Shown piece by piece: positions 40,001 through 52,499 of a stretch of DNA of 64,000 bases (positions are counted from its first letter, which is position 1; every line of letters begins with the position of its first letter). The notes under the pieces were generated by a model. That model worked only from the letters and a program-made list of their open reading frames with translations. It searched no databases and had not been told where the DNA came from. The translations under genes were made by a program, and so were the position numbers. This DNA comes from Echinostoma caproni (taxonomy: Eukaryota; Platyhelminthes; Trematoda; Plagiorchiida; Echinostomatidae). Location of the stretch: contig UZAN01039370.1 of the NCBI GenBank assembly GCA_900618425.1, positions 251,626 to 315,625 on the forward strand, given 5' to 3'.

Positions 40001-43000
40001 CCTCAAAATGACCTGAGGAATAAATATGGCCATGGTCTCTGTCACGCAACAGTAGAAACGAAAGCCGTAACCCATCAAACCACAAAACATAGAGCTCTAC
40101 TGGCAAGTCCATCCTTCTTCGTTGTTTCCGTCATTCCTTTTAATTTTGCTTGCCACCCATTTATAAGTTTCTTTCTAGTTTTGCAGAATTGTAATCAAGA
40201 TCAGTGCATATGCCCGAATACAGAGTTATTAATCAAAGCTCGTTCGCAAACAAGGTGATTCTTTGATGACAAAATATGTACCAAAGCATAAATTGAGTTT
40301 TCCTAATTGCAAGAGTGAGCTACGAATAGGATTATTTCGGCCAAAAGGATTGATATCCTATCTCCAAATGTAGACGTCCAAAAAGCATGTTCCATTATAA
40401 GTATTTTGTAACAAAAATTGGGTTTACCATTCATTTCAAATGTAATAAGCACCAGACATTTGGTTTACTAATTCCAATAGTTGTCTATTAATTTAATGTG
40501 CGTTGCCGGAAGCATCTGCTCGTCCGAGTTTGCGGGTTCTGAGAGCGAATATAAAATCATAATTCTGCATGGCAAATGGAAAGCCATCCCCCAACTGATA
40601 CGTCTACAGTTTTTATCCGTCTAATTCACACGCAAATGAAACTTTTACAGCATTTCTACTATTACTCACCAACAGTTATGTCATTCTTGTTGTCGTTTGA
40701 AAGTAATTGAAATTGCTCTTACCCAAGCACATTAAAGAACAGTAGCTTTACTTTACCAATGCACGAATAAATGTGTGACTTCGATTTCATCATGTGTTCC
40801 TAATTAATTGCTTGCATTTATAATTATATTTTATTTGAAGACTGTTATTCTTGAAACGTTGCAATGCACTTAAAATATTTTGTTAAATCGACTGTATGAC
40901 AAAAAGTATGAAACGGTGTAGTGTTTTGCATGCCCAACCCGAAATCTGAAGAAATACACAATCATCTGGATGAATTGACGTGAAACAACACTGCCTTGAT
41001 ACTTAAAGCCTTAAGAGAGGAGACGTCCGGGCAATCGCTAATGTAACCAGAATAATGGAACATGACCGCTGATTATTTAAACCCTATTCGGAGCGCAAAT
41101 TTACATGAAACCTATTTCCGTTGCAATCAATATCATGTGAACAACTATTTGTGTTGCTCTTTAATAGTTCTAATAAAAATGGTGAGAGCATACATATCAA
41201 GCATGTCGTGTTCTCTCTCGTTGAAACACCGAGGTTTACGTGATCCATAACGATTATTTACCGATAACAGTCCGCTCATGCGTGACGTGGTCCACTTATC
41301 TCAGGGGAAATCTGAGTGTCTCACCCAATGTTTGTTCAGTGGAGATTAGTTGTCTTCGCTGATACTGGAGGTTTTTGATTCTGCTGCTCCTGGGGAGGAG
41401 TGAATTAACCTAAGCTGATCAACAATGGAACTCGATGGGGCCAATTTTTCTGTCTCATCTAATCCCCGTGTGAGTGAGTTGTATGATTCATTGTTCGCTA
41501 ACCATCCTGCGTAAAACAGTCAAATGTAGCATAGTTAGCGTCTTGCACATCTTCGTGTTAATACCACACAAGCGTACAAATACACGGAAAGAGAAATAAG
41601 CAAGCAATAATCCGCGCCCGGTGCATTGACAAGCAGTGTTTGTTTATGCAAACATCTACATGAGTCACTCTGAAAACGGAATCGTATTGAAAAGTGATAA
41701 GAAAAACATTCTCCGGGTCGTGAAACAAACCGACTGGCCTAAATCAAAGCGATAAGTCTGATAGAAAAGAATAGCTGTGTGATTGCATGATCAGGCGTTG
41801 AACATTGCATGTGTTTGTGATGTACAACTTTGGGTTGAAGACAAAGTAGGTCACAAAGAAGTACAGCTATGCTATGCAAGATAGGTCAAAGACAAACTAC
41901 GCAGACAAAACGTCTAACACACAAAAGGACTGTGACCACCCTATTTCGTTTCGCTTGTTTGCACTGCCCATTTTGGCCGTGCAAGCTTGACTTTTTGGCA
42001 GGGATACAGCAAGACTAGACCCAACTATCATTGTCAACATAAACCGCTCTTCAATTGTCATACGTTAATCGAATCAGTGGTCATTAATTTCAGCAATCAT
42101 ATGTTAGCCTGCTTTGTCCAGTTACTTCATGCATGATATACATGATCGAAACGATGAACAAAACTATCCACTCGTTTTGCCGTGAGCTTGCGGATCGTTT
42201 GCCATTTACATCTGATTGAACACGTTTCTCTTCCATCCAAGAAGCAAGTTTGGCGAAATCCCAACCTCAATCAAATCGTTCACGAAATATCTGAAAATAG
42301 CTGTTTATCAAATGATTCAAAACTGAATATCAAGAGACGCTTGATTTAATCGAAAGATTGTTCTGTTATGAACGGACATTTTGGATTGTAAATCCGTATT
42401 CAGAGGACAAAGACGATGTACATATGTTTAAAAGTTGGCAAAAAACTTGTTTTTTTCTCTTTCTTTTTCCCGCGCATTGCCTGATGTTAACGAAAAGAAA
42501 CAACGCTTAGTGACATTTCAGTTGCTTTAGATTCATCATATTTATAAATCTGTGGTTGGCCTGGCTGAAACCGAATAGTATTCATTGCATTGGATTGCTT
42601 TAGTGATTCACATTCCGGGAATGTCATAGACGGTCACAAACATTTCAGTGTTTCATCAATCTGCGTACGCTCAAAGAAACCTAAATCAATTCAGACCACT
42701 TGATTTCTACCGTACCGAACTATTCGCGATTTGAATGTCAAACTCTACAACCAATCAAATTGCAAGGTCCGCCTTACTCATGTACACTTTACTCTTCTTG
42801 GAATCGATTGCTTCAGGATTTTATTACCCAAGGGCGCATGCACACTAAATGAACCAAATGAAAAAGTCTTACGTGCATCACCTTGCTTCGTCGCCAACTT
42901 TCATTTTACCTACCTGTCCTAAAATCCCCACACACACTCCCAGTCCTTCATGAGTCTGTCTATTGTATAGACTAACTACAGTCTAGCACTAATTCAATTT

Positions 43001-45232
43001 GTCAGCTTGTTCCCGCTCATGCTCGCAGTTCTTGCATAGTATTGCAGTGTGTCTACCTCGACATAACCGAACCTGGCATACCAAATTGAACACACACGCA
43101 CACACACAACGGAAGTGCGTGTTGTAAACGGATTTCGCGACAGTTTTCTCCATTGAACTTTTGAGCAAATGCAAAGCACAGAGATCTCAGACTGGTGTGA
43201 TTCGGAACAATAAAAAGCAATATATTGCGTGTACAACTTTCTCCGTGACGGAGAATTCAACGCAGTTCGATGTTTGTTTATTATCCTAAAGGAAGGAACT
43301 GAAGGAACTGATCACATAACAAACCTGATCAGCTGTGCGGCGAACGTATGTGAATGTATAAACTCATCAATTTGCATGTTACCCCNTTCCCCCCCCCCCC
43401 CCCCCGATCACGTTTACTTTATTTCAGGCGTCCTAATAGCAGTAGAATTTTATGTAGTTTTGATATAAATAGCAAATGGTACAGAAAACAGTATTCAGTC
43501 TCATACATTTTAAAAAACCTAATTCCTTCTCCCAAATACAACTCTGTTTTATTGCATTTTGTTGTTCCATTCAGCACCCAAGCGATGCACATGACAAACA
43601 GAAATTCTGAACGCAAAAGCGTGAGGTATACAAATACGTGTTTGATTGAAATAAATGGTTTTCAGGCCTTCAACTGATTTTACACAAGTTGTTCAGGTCA
43701 ACAGGAATGAACCCATTTCAGCGATAGAATAAATGTTGCATCACGAGTATTTGAAATATGTACCTAGCTTCTAGCGCTGGCCGTTATACCGCACTGCTGA
43801 ACAACAACAAAAAGAATACAATCAGTAAATGTCCGTTTTGCAATGAAAGGTTTTGCTGCTAAATGACACATATTTTAGTGGATAAATGTTTCCATTTTCC
43901 GTCAAATTACTGAATATCAGCTATTAGAAATGGGTTATTGCAAAAAGATCATGGCTCAAAGTTGGAAAATGGCCTTGCTCTATCATTTGATGAAAAACAT
44001 GAATATGCTAATATTGACACTCGATGGAAAGCAACCCAAGCAATTGTAATCATCAAAACAGATTCAATGTCCTTAACTTTCATGGTGCTAATCAAACCTC
44101 TGTTTGTGAAACACTCTTCCTGATCACACACAGGATTTTATTTATACATATATGTATATTCTCCTCGTGATATTTCACCGGTCATAAACAATCGCATTAT
44201 CATCTAGGACCGACATTACAACCCTAACAAAAATGTCTTTTTTAAAAAAGATGTCAACAAACGGGACATTGTATAGCATACGAAATTAATGACATCATAA
44301 GGTCTAATGACACAGTGAGTTTGGCATTTAGGGTTTACAATTTTTCATCAGAGTGTTTATGATCAAATGTTTCTTCGTTAGTGGTCAGCAAAACTCTCAA
44401 GAAGAAAAGCTTGATTTGATTACCGTCGTTTTGTTCTGAACTTGTGAAACGGAACTTCCTTAATAACTAACCAGTGATCAGTTAGAAGTATTCAAGTGAT
44501 TAGATCATTAAAGATTGTTTGCTCTATAATGCAGTGACAGGATAACCATGGTTATTCGCACTTAGCCAGTGTAGTTGTTTGGTTCTTAACTTCACTGTTC
44601 GAACTATGCTTCCTCCCATAAAATATTTCCACTTAATCTAGATCATCAATTGTTGACAAATGAGGACTGATCATTTCATTATCTTCAACGCTTTAAGACC
44701 GGTGATTCTTTTTCGAGTCAGCAGTCAACTTCAATACAACACCAATCTTAAGGTGTATACAATTTATCGATTTATTCACTCGAAATGATTTTACTTCTAG
44801 AATACGTACTGTGCGTCACTTCACGACAGAAAATGGATTTTATAACATATATTAATCTTGTTCACGTAATCTGCTGTAATCTACTGTAATCGAGTAACAC
44901 AGTTATCATCCCTTATAGTTACCAATATCATCAATAACATTGGCAAACTTAAAACCAAAAGCACGTGATCACCTCGGTAGGTCTAGGGAAATAAAGCTCA
45001 GACCGGCAAACAAAAAAGCAAACGAATGTTTGAACTTTTGGAACAAATTTTATCCTCGATTAAATGTTTTTTCACATAAGTCACTTCAACCACTCACAGT
45101 TTAATTAAAGTAAGACCAGTTGACACAATCACCAAGCATATAATTATCAGGCAACATGCACCAAGCCGCATTGATCGGAGGAATCTTGAGGAGACTGCTA
45201 CTGAAGTATTTATCCTGGATGACAACAGAAAA
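31029..45232 (+). CDS. Candidate multi-exon gene with long introns, product unknown
   Basis: Five open segments with splice borders keep reading phase throughout: 31029-31224 (strong acceptor TTCACTCTTATCTACAAG, donor GTAAGTG), 31741-31786 (acceptor CTAATTCGTTTTGAG, donor GTAAAA), 34972-35080 (donor GTAAGTAAG), 35402-35448 (donor GTAAGTGC) and 45151-45232 (acceptor AATTATCAG, donor GTGAGTGC). Phases run 0/1, 1/2, 2/0, 0/2, 2/0. The last three segments have convincingly protein-like composition, for example FTEENVHDQTSSNQNGLS and RIDRRNLEETATEVFILDD, suggesting a hydrophilic, partly disordered region. Neither start nor stop was located. The 9.7-kb fourth intron would hold the TIR-element pair and the second gap. 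No domain recognised. The first two segments are the weakest links, and chance assembly cannot be excluded. Confidence 0.33.
36629..36925 (+). mobile_element. Non-autonomous TIR element (MITE-like), copy 1
   Basis: It begins TGTGGGCAGAATTAATATTA and aligns along its length with the copy at 62992-63282. Shared blocks include CTCATTCAGCTGTAA, GGGCAAGTGAGTTACGTGA, GGTTGAGGTTAAG and GATGAACTGGTCCGAA. The right end has decayed: the 3' terminal inverted repeat is barely recognisable and contains an unresolved base at 36917. It has no coding capacity. It faces copy 2 in inverted orientation. Confidence 0.8.
37010..37282 (-). mobile_element. Non-autonomous TIR element (MITE-like), copy 2
   Basis: Read on the minus strand it begins GTGGGCAGGATTGATATTG at 37282. 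It then follows copies 1 and 3 (CTCTCATTCAGCTGTAAATG, GGACAAGGGAGTTGAGTGA, GGGGCTGAGGTCAAGCC), fading near 37010. It lies in inverted orientation to copy 1 about 85 bp away. Its outer terminal repeat abuts the N run exactly. Translations of this region are shadows of the repeat. Confidence 0.8.
37283..38191. other. Assembly gap (909 N)
   Basis: Run of N starting immediately after the terminal repeat of TIR-element copy 2. Open frames reported across it are artefacts. Confidence 1.
39761..40038 (-). CDS. Candidate terminal coding exon on minus strand, hydrophobic
   Basis: Behind a strong minus-strand acceptor (CGTTTCTACTGTTGCGTGACAG) the frame is open for 91 codons to a TGA at 39761-39763, starting with two bases of a split codon. 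The first half is hydrophobic (LLKCLDHFLLCTVLIW and FVYPLLLVEFV could be membrane segments). The second half is more polar (KLLPLKDKWMNTSSN). A second strong acceptor (TTTTCTTCTTTGTACAG) occurs inside, so the exon may be shorter. No homology recognised, no upstream exon assigned, and no poly(A) signal seen just after the stop. Confidence 0.27.
43389..43405. repeat. Poly-C run next to an unresolved base
   Basis: Seventeen C preceded by CCCCNTT, with the N at 43386. Homopolymer length and the neighbouring base are probably unreliable in the assembly. Confidence 0.95.
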
Positions 45233-47269
45233 GTGAGTGCATTATCAAGAGTCTATTTTTTCTGAGTTCGTTGCTAAGTTATTGTTATAAGAACATGATT
45301 TACGTTCATCTTAGAGGTACCGTAAACGTATGTTTTTATCCAACTTTGATGTGATTGTTACGTTATTTATGGGACCAGGAAGATTTTAGCTCCTGCGCAA
45401 GCTATTCCGGATAACTTTTATCCTTTTCATTTCAATTAGTTTCATAAAATATATAATTTGCAACGATGATTACGAAGAAAATAGACAAATTTATTCTATC
45501 AATCCTGACCAAATTGTCGTACGGAACCGGCATTATAGACGAAACAGATAAAAGTTCATTTTAAGACACTTGCTGTTTCCAACAAGCTTGAAACGTTTGC
45601 GAAAAAGCATTATTTTATATGAGCGTAGTTGAAACAAAAGAGGACGTGACCACCTTTTATAAACTCTAGTTGGAATGACAATTGTAAACGTTAATAAATT
45701 TATGGACGTAGCAAAGAAACACTAAAATTAGAATCTTACAGAGAAGATTATCCTATTTTTGAACAAAATGAACTGTATCTTATGTGGAGCATAGTTCCTC
45801 ACATCATACGCAATAATAATAAATCTTTTTAAGGTAAAAGCATACAGTTGAACGGTTTTGAATAACAATAATAATGAGGAGCATCTCAATACACGCATTC
45901 AAACACGAATATAAGTGAAAATGTTTTCTGATTATTTCCCAATTACTCTGCTACAACTTATGTGGGGTAAGTAAAACGTAACACATTGGAAGACCACCAA
46001 TAATGTGCATGCCTCACTGCAGCTATGCGTGTGCATCACATTATCCGTTCTATGCGGCTGCGGATTTCCGTTAAGTCACGTGCACCATGTGACTCAGTTT
46101 CAAGCGATCGATTATATTCAGTATGTAGATGTGTGTGTATGCCAACGTGTGTCTGTGTTTGTGTACGGTTAAGTTTGTGAGCTCAGAATGGATAGAACAC
46201 CTGAATCGAGCACATCTGAGCACACGATTCGGGGGTCCAATTCATCCGCAGCTGCAATCAAGCGAACTGTTTCTCTCTAACGTTATTGGAACGGTTTACG
46301 TTGCCACCGGGTTTGTCCTCAGTCAAATGCATTAAGTTGTCATGCGATTATATATGGATGAATGTTATTCAACAGTCTCATCATGTAAGGAAGATATAAC
46401 ATTTAGTCAATAAGTTGTGGGTAAATTACATTGGAAATGAAATGTAAGCATTACGTGCACAACAATGCAAAATCGTGCGCAAATTTAAACCATACAAACT
46501 ATTTCAGCTGGTCAGTGAACACAAAGGAACCGTGTGGCAGTTTTCCAACCCAACTGTGTAGCTATATGCATAATCTTTCTAGTCTTAGCCGTACTTTGTT
46601 CCAATTTTTATCACTAGTTCATTAATTATTTTCCGAAGGAAAATAAGAGATGGAGATACACGTCAGAAACATTGCAATCAGATACGGAATATTTCACCGA
46701 ATTCAGTTAGCTGGACTGGGGTTTTCTTCTCGACCCTCGAGATTACCGAATATTTCTGAGCAGTGCTCAACTCAGTATGATTTGTTCCGTCACCAAAAGT
46801 CACATTGAACTACAGTGTAAACTAATCTACGGCAGATATATGTGCATATACATACAAGTAAAAGAACCAAAAGAGTCGTTCTGGTCGGAAAGGTTAATAC
46901 TAATTCTATGCTGGTCACAACCTCAAATCAATCGAGCCATTCTTGTGGGTCATTGTGATCTTTGTCCACTACCAATATTGGAGACTGTATTGATGTCTTA
47001 CCCTAAGAAGTGGCCCGGTACGTCCCAAAGCGATTGATACTTTGATTTACTTAAACCACTCGTCCCTAACTCCCTTTTCCAATCTAGTTGCACCGTAACT
47101 GATCGTCTCAATTTTTTCCTTTGAATTTGCGATCAACAGGAGTATTCCCAAGATTTCCTCTCATAGTGTGTTCCTCGTTTCGTGTAGGTTAACTTTTATA
47201 AGCTATATTAATATATATTGCCGATTTGCAAACTATCGTGTTGGAAAGTGTGATTCGAGGAAAAATGAG
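45233..47269. other. Non-coding stretch
   Basis: No recognised gene. At about 45919-45966 a short ATG-led hydrophobic stretch (MFSDYFPITLLQLMW) runs into a donor GTAAGTA. It resembles a signal-peptide exon but is unsupported. A TG-rich patch lies near 46126-46165. Confidence 0.4.
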
Positions 47270-47449
47270 AAATCTTTAGAGAAACCTATTATAAAGAATA
47301 TGAAGGACAGGAACAACAACGATTCTCGGAGGCACTATGGTCTGTATAAAGTTCATAAAGCTGAAACCTCCCGCTGTTCTAACTTATCGATGAGTAATTT
47401 AGCATTCTGTTTTTTTGCACAACGGCTGGACGACATCCCTTTTTTCTGA
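47270..47449 (+). mobile_element. Probable Penelope-like element reverse-transcriptase fragment
   Basis: The frame ending at 47449 contains HYGLYKVHKAETSR followed by LSMSNLAFCFFAQRLDDI. PLE reverse transcriptases have an invariant YGLPKIHK box followed by PLRPI(L/V)SM.NS.YH..A.WL..IL. The order, spacing and several key residues agree, with Pro lost from GLP and the LRPI block eroded. No further PLE motif follows after the stop, so the fragment is short. If it is a PLE, it is a third locus of the family in this window, on the plus strand. Confidence 0.42.
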
Positions 47450-48200
47450 AGGGACAGCGATCACTGCAAATGGTGTAATGAATATTTTTCATTTCGTTTA
47501 CGTGGTTGGCAGTAAGAAGAGTCCTATGAATCGGTGTTCTCCTCCAATAAGGGGAACATTTCACAAATTTTGAATTAACTGGAATTTTCTGATTGACTAC
47601 GACGCATTTGGCCCATAGTTCCATCTACCCCGGGGATGGCCACAAACGCGTAAATTGTGAGGTATATATACCGTTCGGTTTCTGTGCAGCACACTAATCT
47701 GTTGATAAAGAATGGGGTACCAGTAGATTCCCCATTTGGAGTCAAATGTGACACGTTCAAACATGGATATGTTAGAGCACAATCAAAAGGTGGAACTGTG
47801 AGTCCTCTTTAATACTCTCGTTTTATGAAACGTATTTTGAACAGGTTAACTTAAATAAAAACAGGGGGAATCGCTAAATACGTTTGCCTCAACAAATACA
47901 CGTCTAATTAATTTGCAAAGAACTAAGAAGCAGACAATCGACTTGGTTTTTGAATGTACTGCTCCTCAGATTTAAACTTCATATGACACTATAGCTGTCT
48001 GTTTGGTTAATCGAACAATATATACGCTATGTAATTTAATGTGATTCAGTGGTACTGTCACCCCTGCGCCTAAACCACAAAACTTGAAGGCCCAAGTTAA
48101 TTATCTGAGATATAGTTACCGGGCTCTCCTTTATCGCATCAAACATAATGGTGTTCTCATAACAGTCTGAGTTAATGATATCTCTACTATATGTTCGCCC

Positions 48201-48856
48201 NNNNNNNNNNNNNNNNNNNNNNNNNNNNNNNNNNNNNNNNNNNNNNNNNNNNNNNNNNNNNNNNNNNNNNNNNNNNNNNNNNNNNNNNNNNNNNNNNNNN
48301 NNNNNNNNNNNNNNNNNNNNNNNNNNNNNNNNNNNNNNNNNNNNNNNNNNNNNNNNNNNNNNNNNNNNNNNNNNNNNNNNNNNNNNNNNNNNNNNNNNNN
48401 NNNNNNNNNNNNNNNNNNNNNNNNNNNNNNNNNNNNNNNNNNNNNNNNNNNNNNNNNNNNNNNNNNNNNNNNNNNNNNNNNNNNNNNNNNNNNNNNNNNN
48501 NNNNNNNNNNNNNNNNNNNNNNNNNNNNNNNNNNNNNNNNNNNNNNNNNNNNNNNNNNNNNNNNNNNNNNNNNNNNNNNNNNNNNNNNNNNNNNNNNNNN
48601 NNNNNNNNNNNNNNNNNNNNNNNNNNNNNNNNNNNNNNNNNNNNNNNNNNNNNNNNNNNNNNNNNNNNNNNNNNNNNNNNNNNNNNNNNNNNNNNNNNNN
48701 NNNNNNNNNNNNNNNNNNNNNNNNNNNNNNNNNNNNNNNNNNNNNNNNNNNNNNNNNNNNNNNNNNNNNNNNNNNNNNNNNNNNNNNNNNNNNNNNNNNN
48801 NNNNNNNNNNNNNNNNNNNNNNNNNNNNNNNNNNNNNNNNNNNNNNNNNNNNNNNN
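48201..48856. other. Assembly gap (656 N)
   Basis: Run of N with no obvious repeat at either edge. Frames called across it are artefacts. Confidence 1.
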
Positions 48857-51800
48857 GATTTCTGCTCTCGATCTACGATTAGATATCTTACCCCGATTCA
48901 TCTACATATGTACTCACATATTTTCAACAACACTCAACCATTAAAATTGATACACCTGGTAAACATGACATAGCTACCAATCCTGGCAGGTTTATTCTTC
49001 ACATATGAGTTTGAACGGCTTGGAAAACAAAATTGCTTGTCTGGAAATGTAATCCAAATAATCGGAGGTTTGATTAGAAACCATGAACTGATCACTGGTG
49101 AACAGCAACTGTTCTCTTGAGTTGTTTTACCCAATAGGCCCTATTAGCGAGATTTTTTCTTTGTTTATTTGTCTCCCTCCTTCCGCCCCCCCCTCAGCAC
49201 ACGGAGATGGTCTGGACACATTCGTTCCATTTTTCTCTGAAACTATTGGGACATGTATAATGCACTTCTGTCAGGCACAACCAGTTTCTGAATTCAATGA
49301 CCCCGAACACTCCGTTCTCAGTATATGCAGCAATGCATTACACACTACAATCATACTGAGGACAAATTCATACATGCGTGACTGTTCCCTCTCGGGATGC
49401 CAGGCCAGAAAGACGGAAAAAGGAATATAACACATTATTCTCTCTCATCTTCAATTATCGCTCCCTATTTGATGTGTGCCGTTTTCTACAATGCGTGTTC
49501 ATGATTTTTCGGCATTCACAGGCACACCTATAGCCTATGTGCACACCACCACCATCCACCAATCATCTGAGTCTGCACATGCCTCAACTTACGTCGCGCA
49601 CACCAACAACTTTCTATTCATCCTGCAACACGCTGTCACCACTGCCTCCAACAGGCTGTCATTTTTCCAAGCAGCAACTTTAAAAACAACAAGCTATTCA
49701 AAAATCCCATCTGAGGGTACCATTTGATGAGTGCTAGGTGCACAAGAATAAAAAAACGTCCTTCCGTTTGACCACTGTGTGCATCCACACCCTTATTCAC
49801 GAAGGGTATTTCCAATTTAATCCAACGTTGAATAGCAAACATTTTTTTCAGGTCACTCACATCCCAAGAGCCTACCCCGACATTAGGGTTAGGTAATAAT
49901 GGACTGACGGAATTTTGAGAGAATGGAGAGAGAGGGGTGTTTCTGTGAATTTGCGTGAGTTCGGACTCGCCTGGAGGGACCTATTTTGCAACGGTAACTT
50001 GTTCAGAGATCTCATGTTTTGTGAAGCAAAATCCAAATCTACTCAATTTTAGGAATATTTTCATCATTCCATCCAGGAGATTTGTTTCTTGATGAAAGCA
50101 ATTGTAGGCATTCTTGATAGACAGAGGTGCATTGGAACATAACTCACATCAGACGACACTAGATTGAAAACACATCCTATGTGACGTTTGCCCATACTCA
50201 TTGTCTGCATGTGTGTGTCAATGTATGCCTTTAGACAATCTTAGGCTAGGTTTGCACACGGAAATTTCGTGAACCGATGCTTGTTTCTCACTCACTCAGG
50301 ATAACCAGTTCAAAAATGCATACCAGCAGTCTCTGAACCTTGGGGAAATAGGTAAAAAAATAGCTTTATCATCAGTAAGGAAAGTAATTGTGACATAGCA
50401 TTGTGTATCTAATCTGTCGAAGTAAATAATAACTGTTAATATAAAAAACTAGGATTCGGGTGGTAAATGATGCAGTGACCACATCTGTCATTCACGTAGT
50501 TGGGGCATTCCTTGGATTACAGATTTATTTGTTTAACTATATGCAGCAATAACCAGATGGTTACGGTCAATTTAACATCGGCCGGAAGGTTAGGCTTCAA
50601 ATTCCGCTAGGATTGCTCATCTACTTCATGTTGTTGTTAATGAGGGTGGTAAAAGATTTCCCTTATGCGTAAGACTCTAATCCTGTGAGCGTCACCTACC
50701 TGTGGTGAAATTTAGGTTCGCCTCTGTCCAGCGATGCTTGTATTAGAAGTGCTTGAAGTAGTCTGTTCCTCTACGGTCAAAGGACTATGTTGCTCTTTCT
50801 CTTTACTAAACGGTGAGATCACGTGATGAAGGTGTTTACCTTTTCTTTCTTCCTAAAGCGTATAAAAGAATAACTTGTGAGTTAGCTGATAAACCAGTCG
50901 ATTGCCAAAGTCAAACTACTTTGTATTGTGACTTATAGCTATTTCCAAACAGTCACATAAACAACGATTATTCATATCTGGAATAATCTTATAGCCAAAA
51001 TACAAACGACAAAGCTTATCGTATCGGAGATTAGTTCATTTATATAAGATTGTACCGCAAAAATGCGATCACCTTGAAGCTTTTGTTTAATAGAATACTA
51101 ACAGTCGGATTCAATATTTGCTGGCATTGCCCAATACGTGTTAGGAATGTTATAGCATCCAATGATCTCATTTGCATTCTCACGCATCTTCAGAATAATA
51201 ACAGTTTCAATGGCTAAAATTTATTTTCTAATAAGCATCAGGGACGGAAACAAACACGGGGAAAGGTTTCTGGACATTTTTGACGAAATAATAACCCAGG
51301 TTGTCTGACTATTGAATTGTGCGCTCAAACAATGAAATAGTTTCCTGTCGTTTTCTATTCACTAGTGAAGAAAAAGGTGAAACTGCTGAACATCACCACC
51401 CACCTAAGGGGAGCCTATACGTCTCACTTTGGACTGACTATTTGCTAGTAGGTAGGTTCGCTGAAAAAGACACGAAAAAGTTAAATTCCGTGCGCACACA
51501 CGTACAGATGTCCACACATCGTATGGTGAAATAAACCGTGAAAATTCATTCATCATATAAAACAATGGGGCTCCTTTGTCAGTGAAAATAACAAAAGGAA
51601 TTCTCTAAAATATAATTTTCAATTGTACAACCATTCATCACAAAACAGAAATCGCATTCACACTTCTACGTTCCCGCACCAGTTTTATTGTTTTCAAGTT
51701 AAGTATGTGTTTATTTTGAAAAACCGCTACGGATCTCAGACCAGTCATGGTTGGGCGCATAGAGCTTTTTCTCGATGATAACATTTGCACACAAATGTAA

Positions 51801-52499
51801 ACACACACACACACACAAAGGGACCCACGGGCATTTAACAAATGTGGCAATGCGTAACCGTGACCAGATGTGTACAGTATCGGGCGCGTTTGGACTGCAC
51901 GACAAGTTTACGTGAAGTGAGGCGGAACGCATACCTGTCCGAACAGTNACATGTGAGCTAGGCATTCATCCTGGGTTTCTTTTGTTCAACAGTATACCAA
52001 GCCATCCGTCTACTGGTGATAGATTTATCACTGTGTGAACTGCTTGAATGAAATGGAATGCTAGTCACTCTAGTCCAAAAAAGGTTTGCAAATGTTTTAG
52101 TAAACAGTGAAAATGACAATGCCGTAAATTTAAACTACTACTGTGTAGATTTTCATATAACCAAACTTACGCATACAGCACATGATGCAATGTTCTAGCA
52201 CGATGTTAAGCGTTAGTTTGAGTTGATCATTTGTTATAGTGGTCATTTAAAAGTAAGTATAATAAAACATACCGACTCTTAAATCGTTCAGCGATCGCGC
52301 AACGCTTGACACATGATAATTATCCACCGTTTTGAAACTGATTTCCTATCGTGTTGTCCTTTCCATTCTTTCTTGTTTATTTTTTTCAAAATAGCAACCG
52401 TCATTTATGTCTGTATGTCACAATTTCAATTTTTTTGAAATTCAAATTCAAATTTTCATTTTGGGTAAATTATAAAGCTGATGCTTATTTAATCCCTTA
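48857..52499. other. Mostly non-coding stretch
   Basis: No transposon or RNA gene recognised. It includes a candidate minus-strand exon at 50700-50770, an AC dinucleotide run near 51799-51818 and an unresolved base at 51948. Proline/serine-rich frames around 49100-49700 have no supporting splice or homology signal. Confidence 0.4.
50700..50770 (-). CDS. Candidate internal coding exon on minus strand
   Basis: A 71-nt segment between acceptor CCTTTGACCGTAG and donor CACAG|GTAGGTG, open in a frame that reads RNRLLQALLIQASLDRGEP. This is a composition typical of an amphipathic helix and unlike the neighbouring frames. It would enter in phase 0 and leave in phase 2. No partner exon and no family were recognised. 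Confidence 0.25.

Larger units (their letters stand above)
38192..45150. other. Mostly non-coding; possible intron of the candidate plus-strand gene
   Basis: No transposon protein recognised. It contains one candidate minus-strand exon (39761-40038), a C-run beside an unresolved base (43389-43405) and a short AC repeat near 43090-43110. Sequence around 41280-41480 is GC-richer but not identified. Confidence 0.4.

Noticed and set aside
43089..43110. AC-rich repeat and the TG patch near 46126-46165, AC run near 51799-51818
   Set aside because: Ordinary short microsatellites without further structure.
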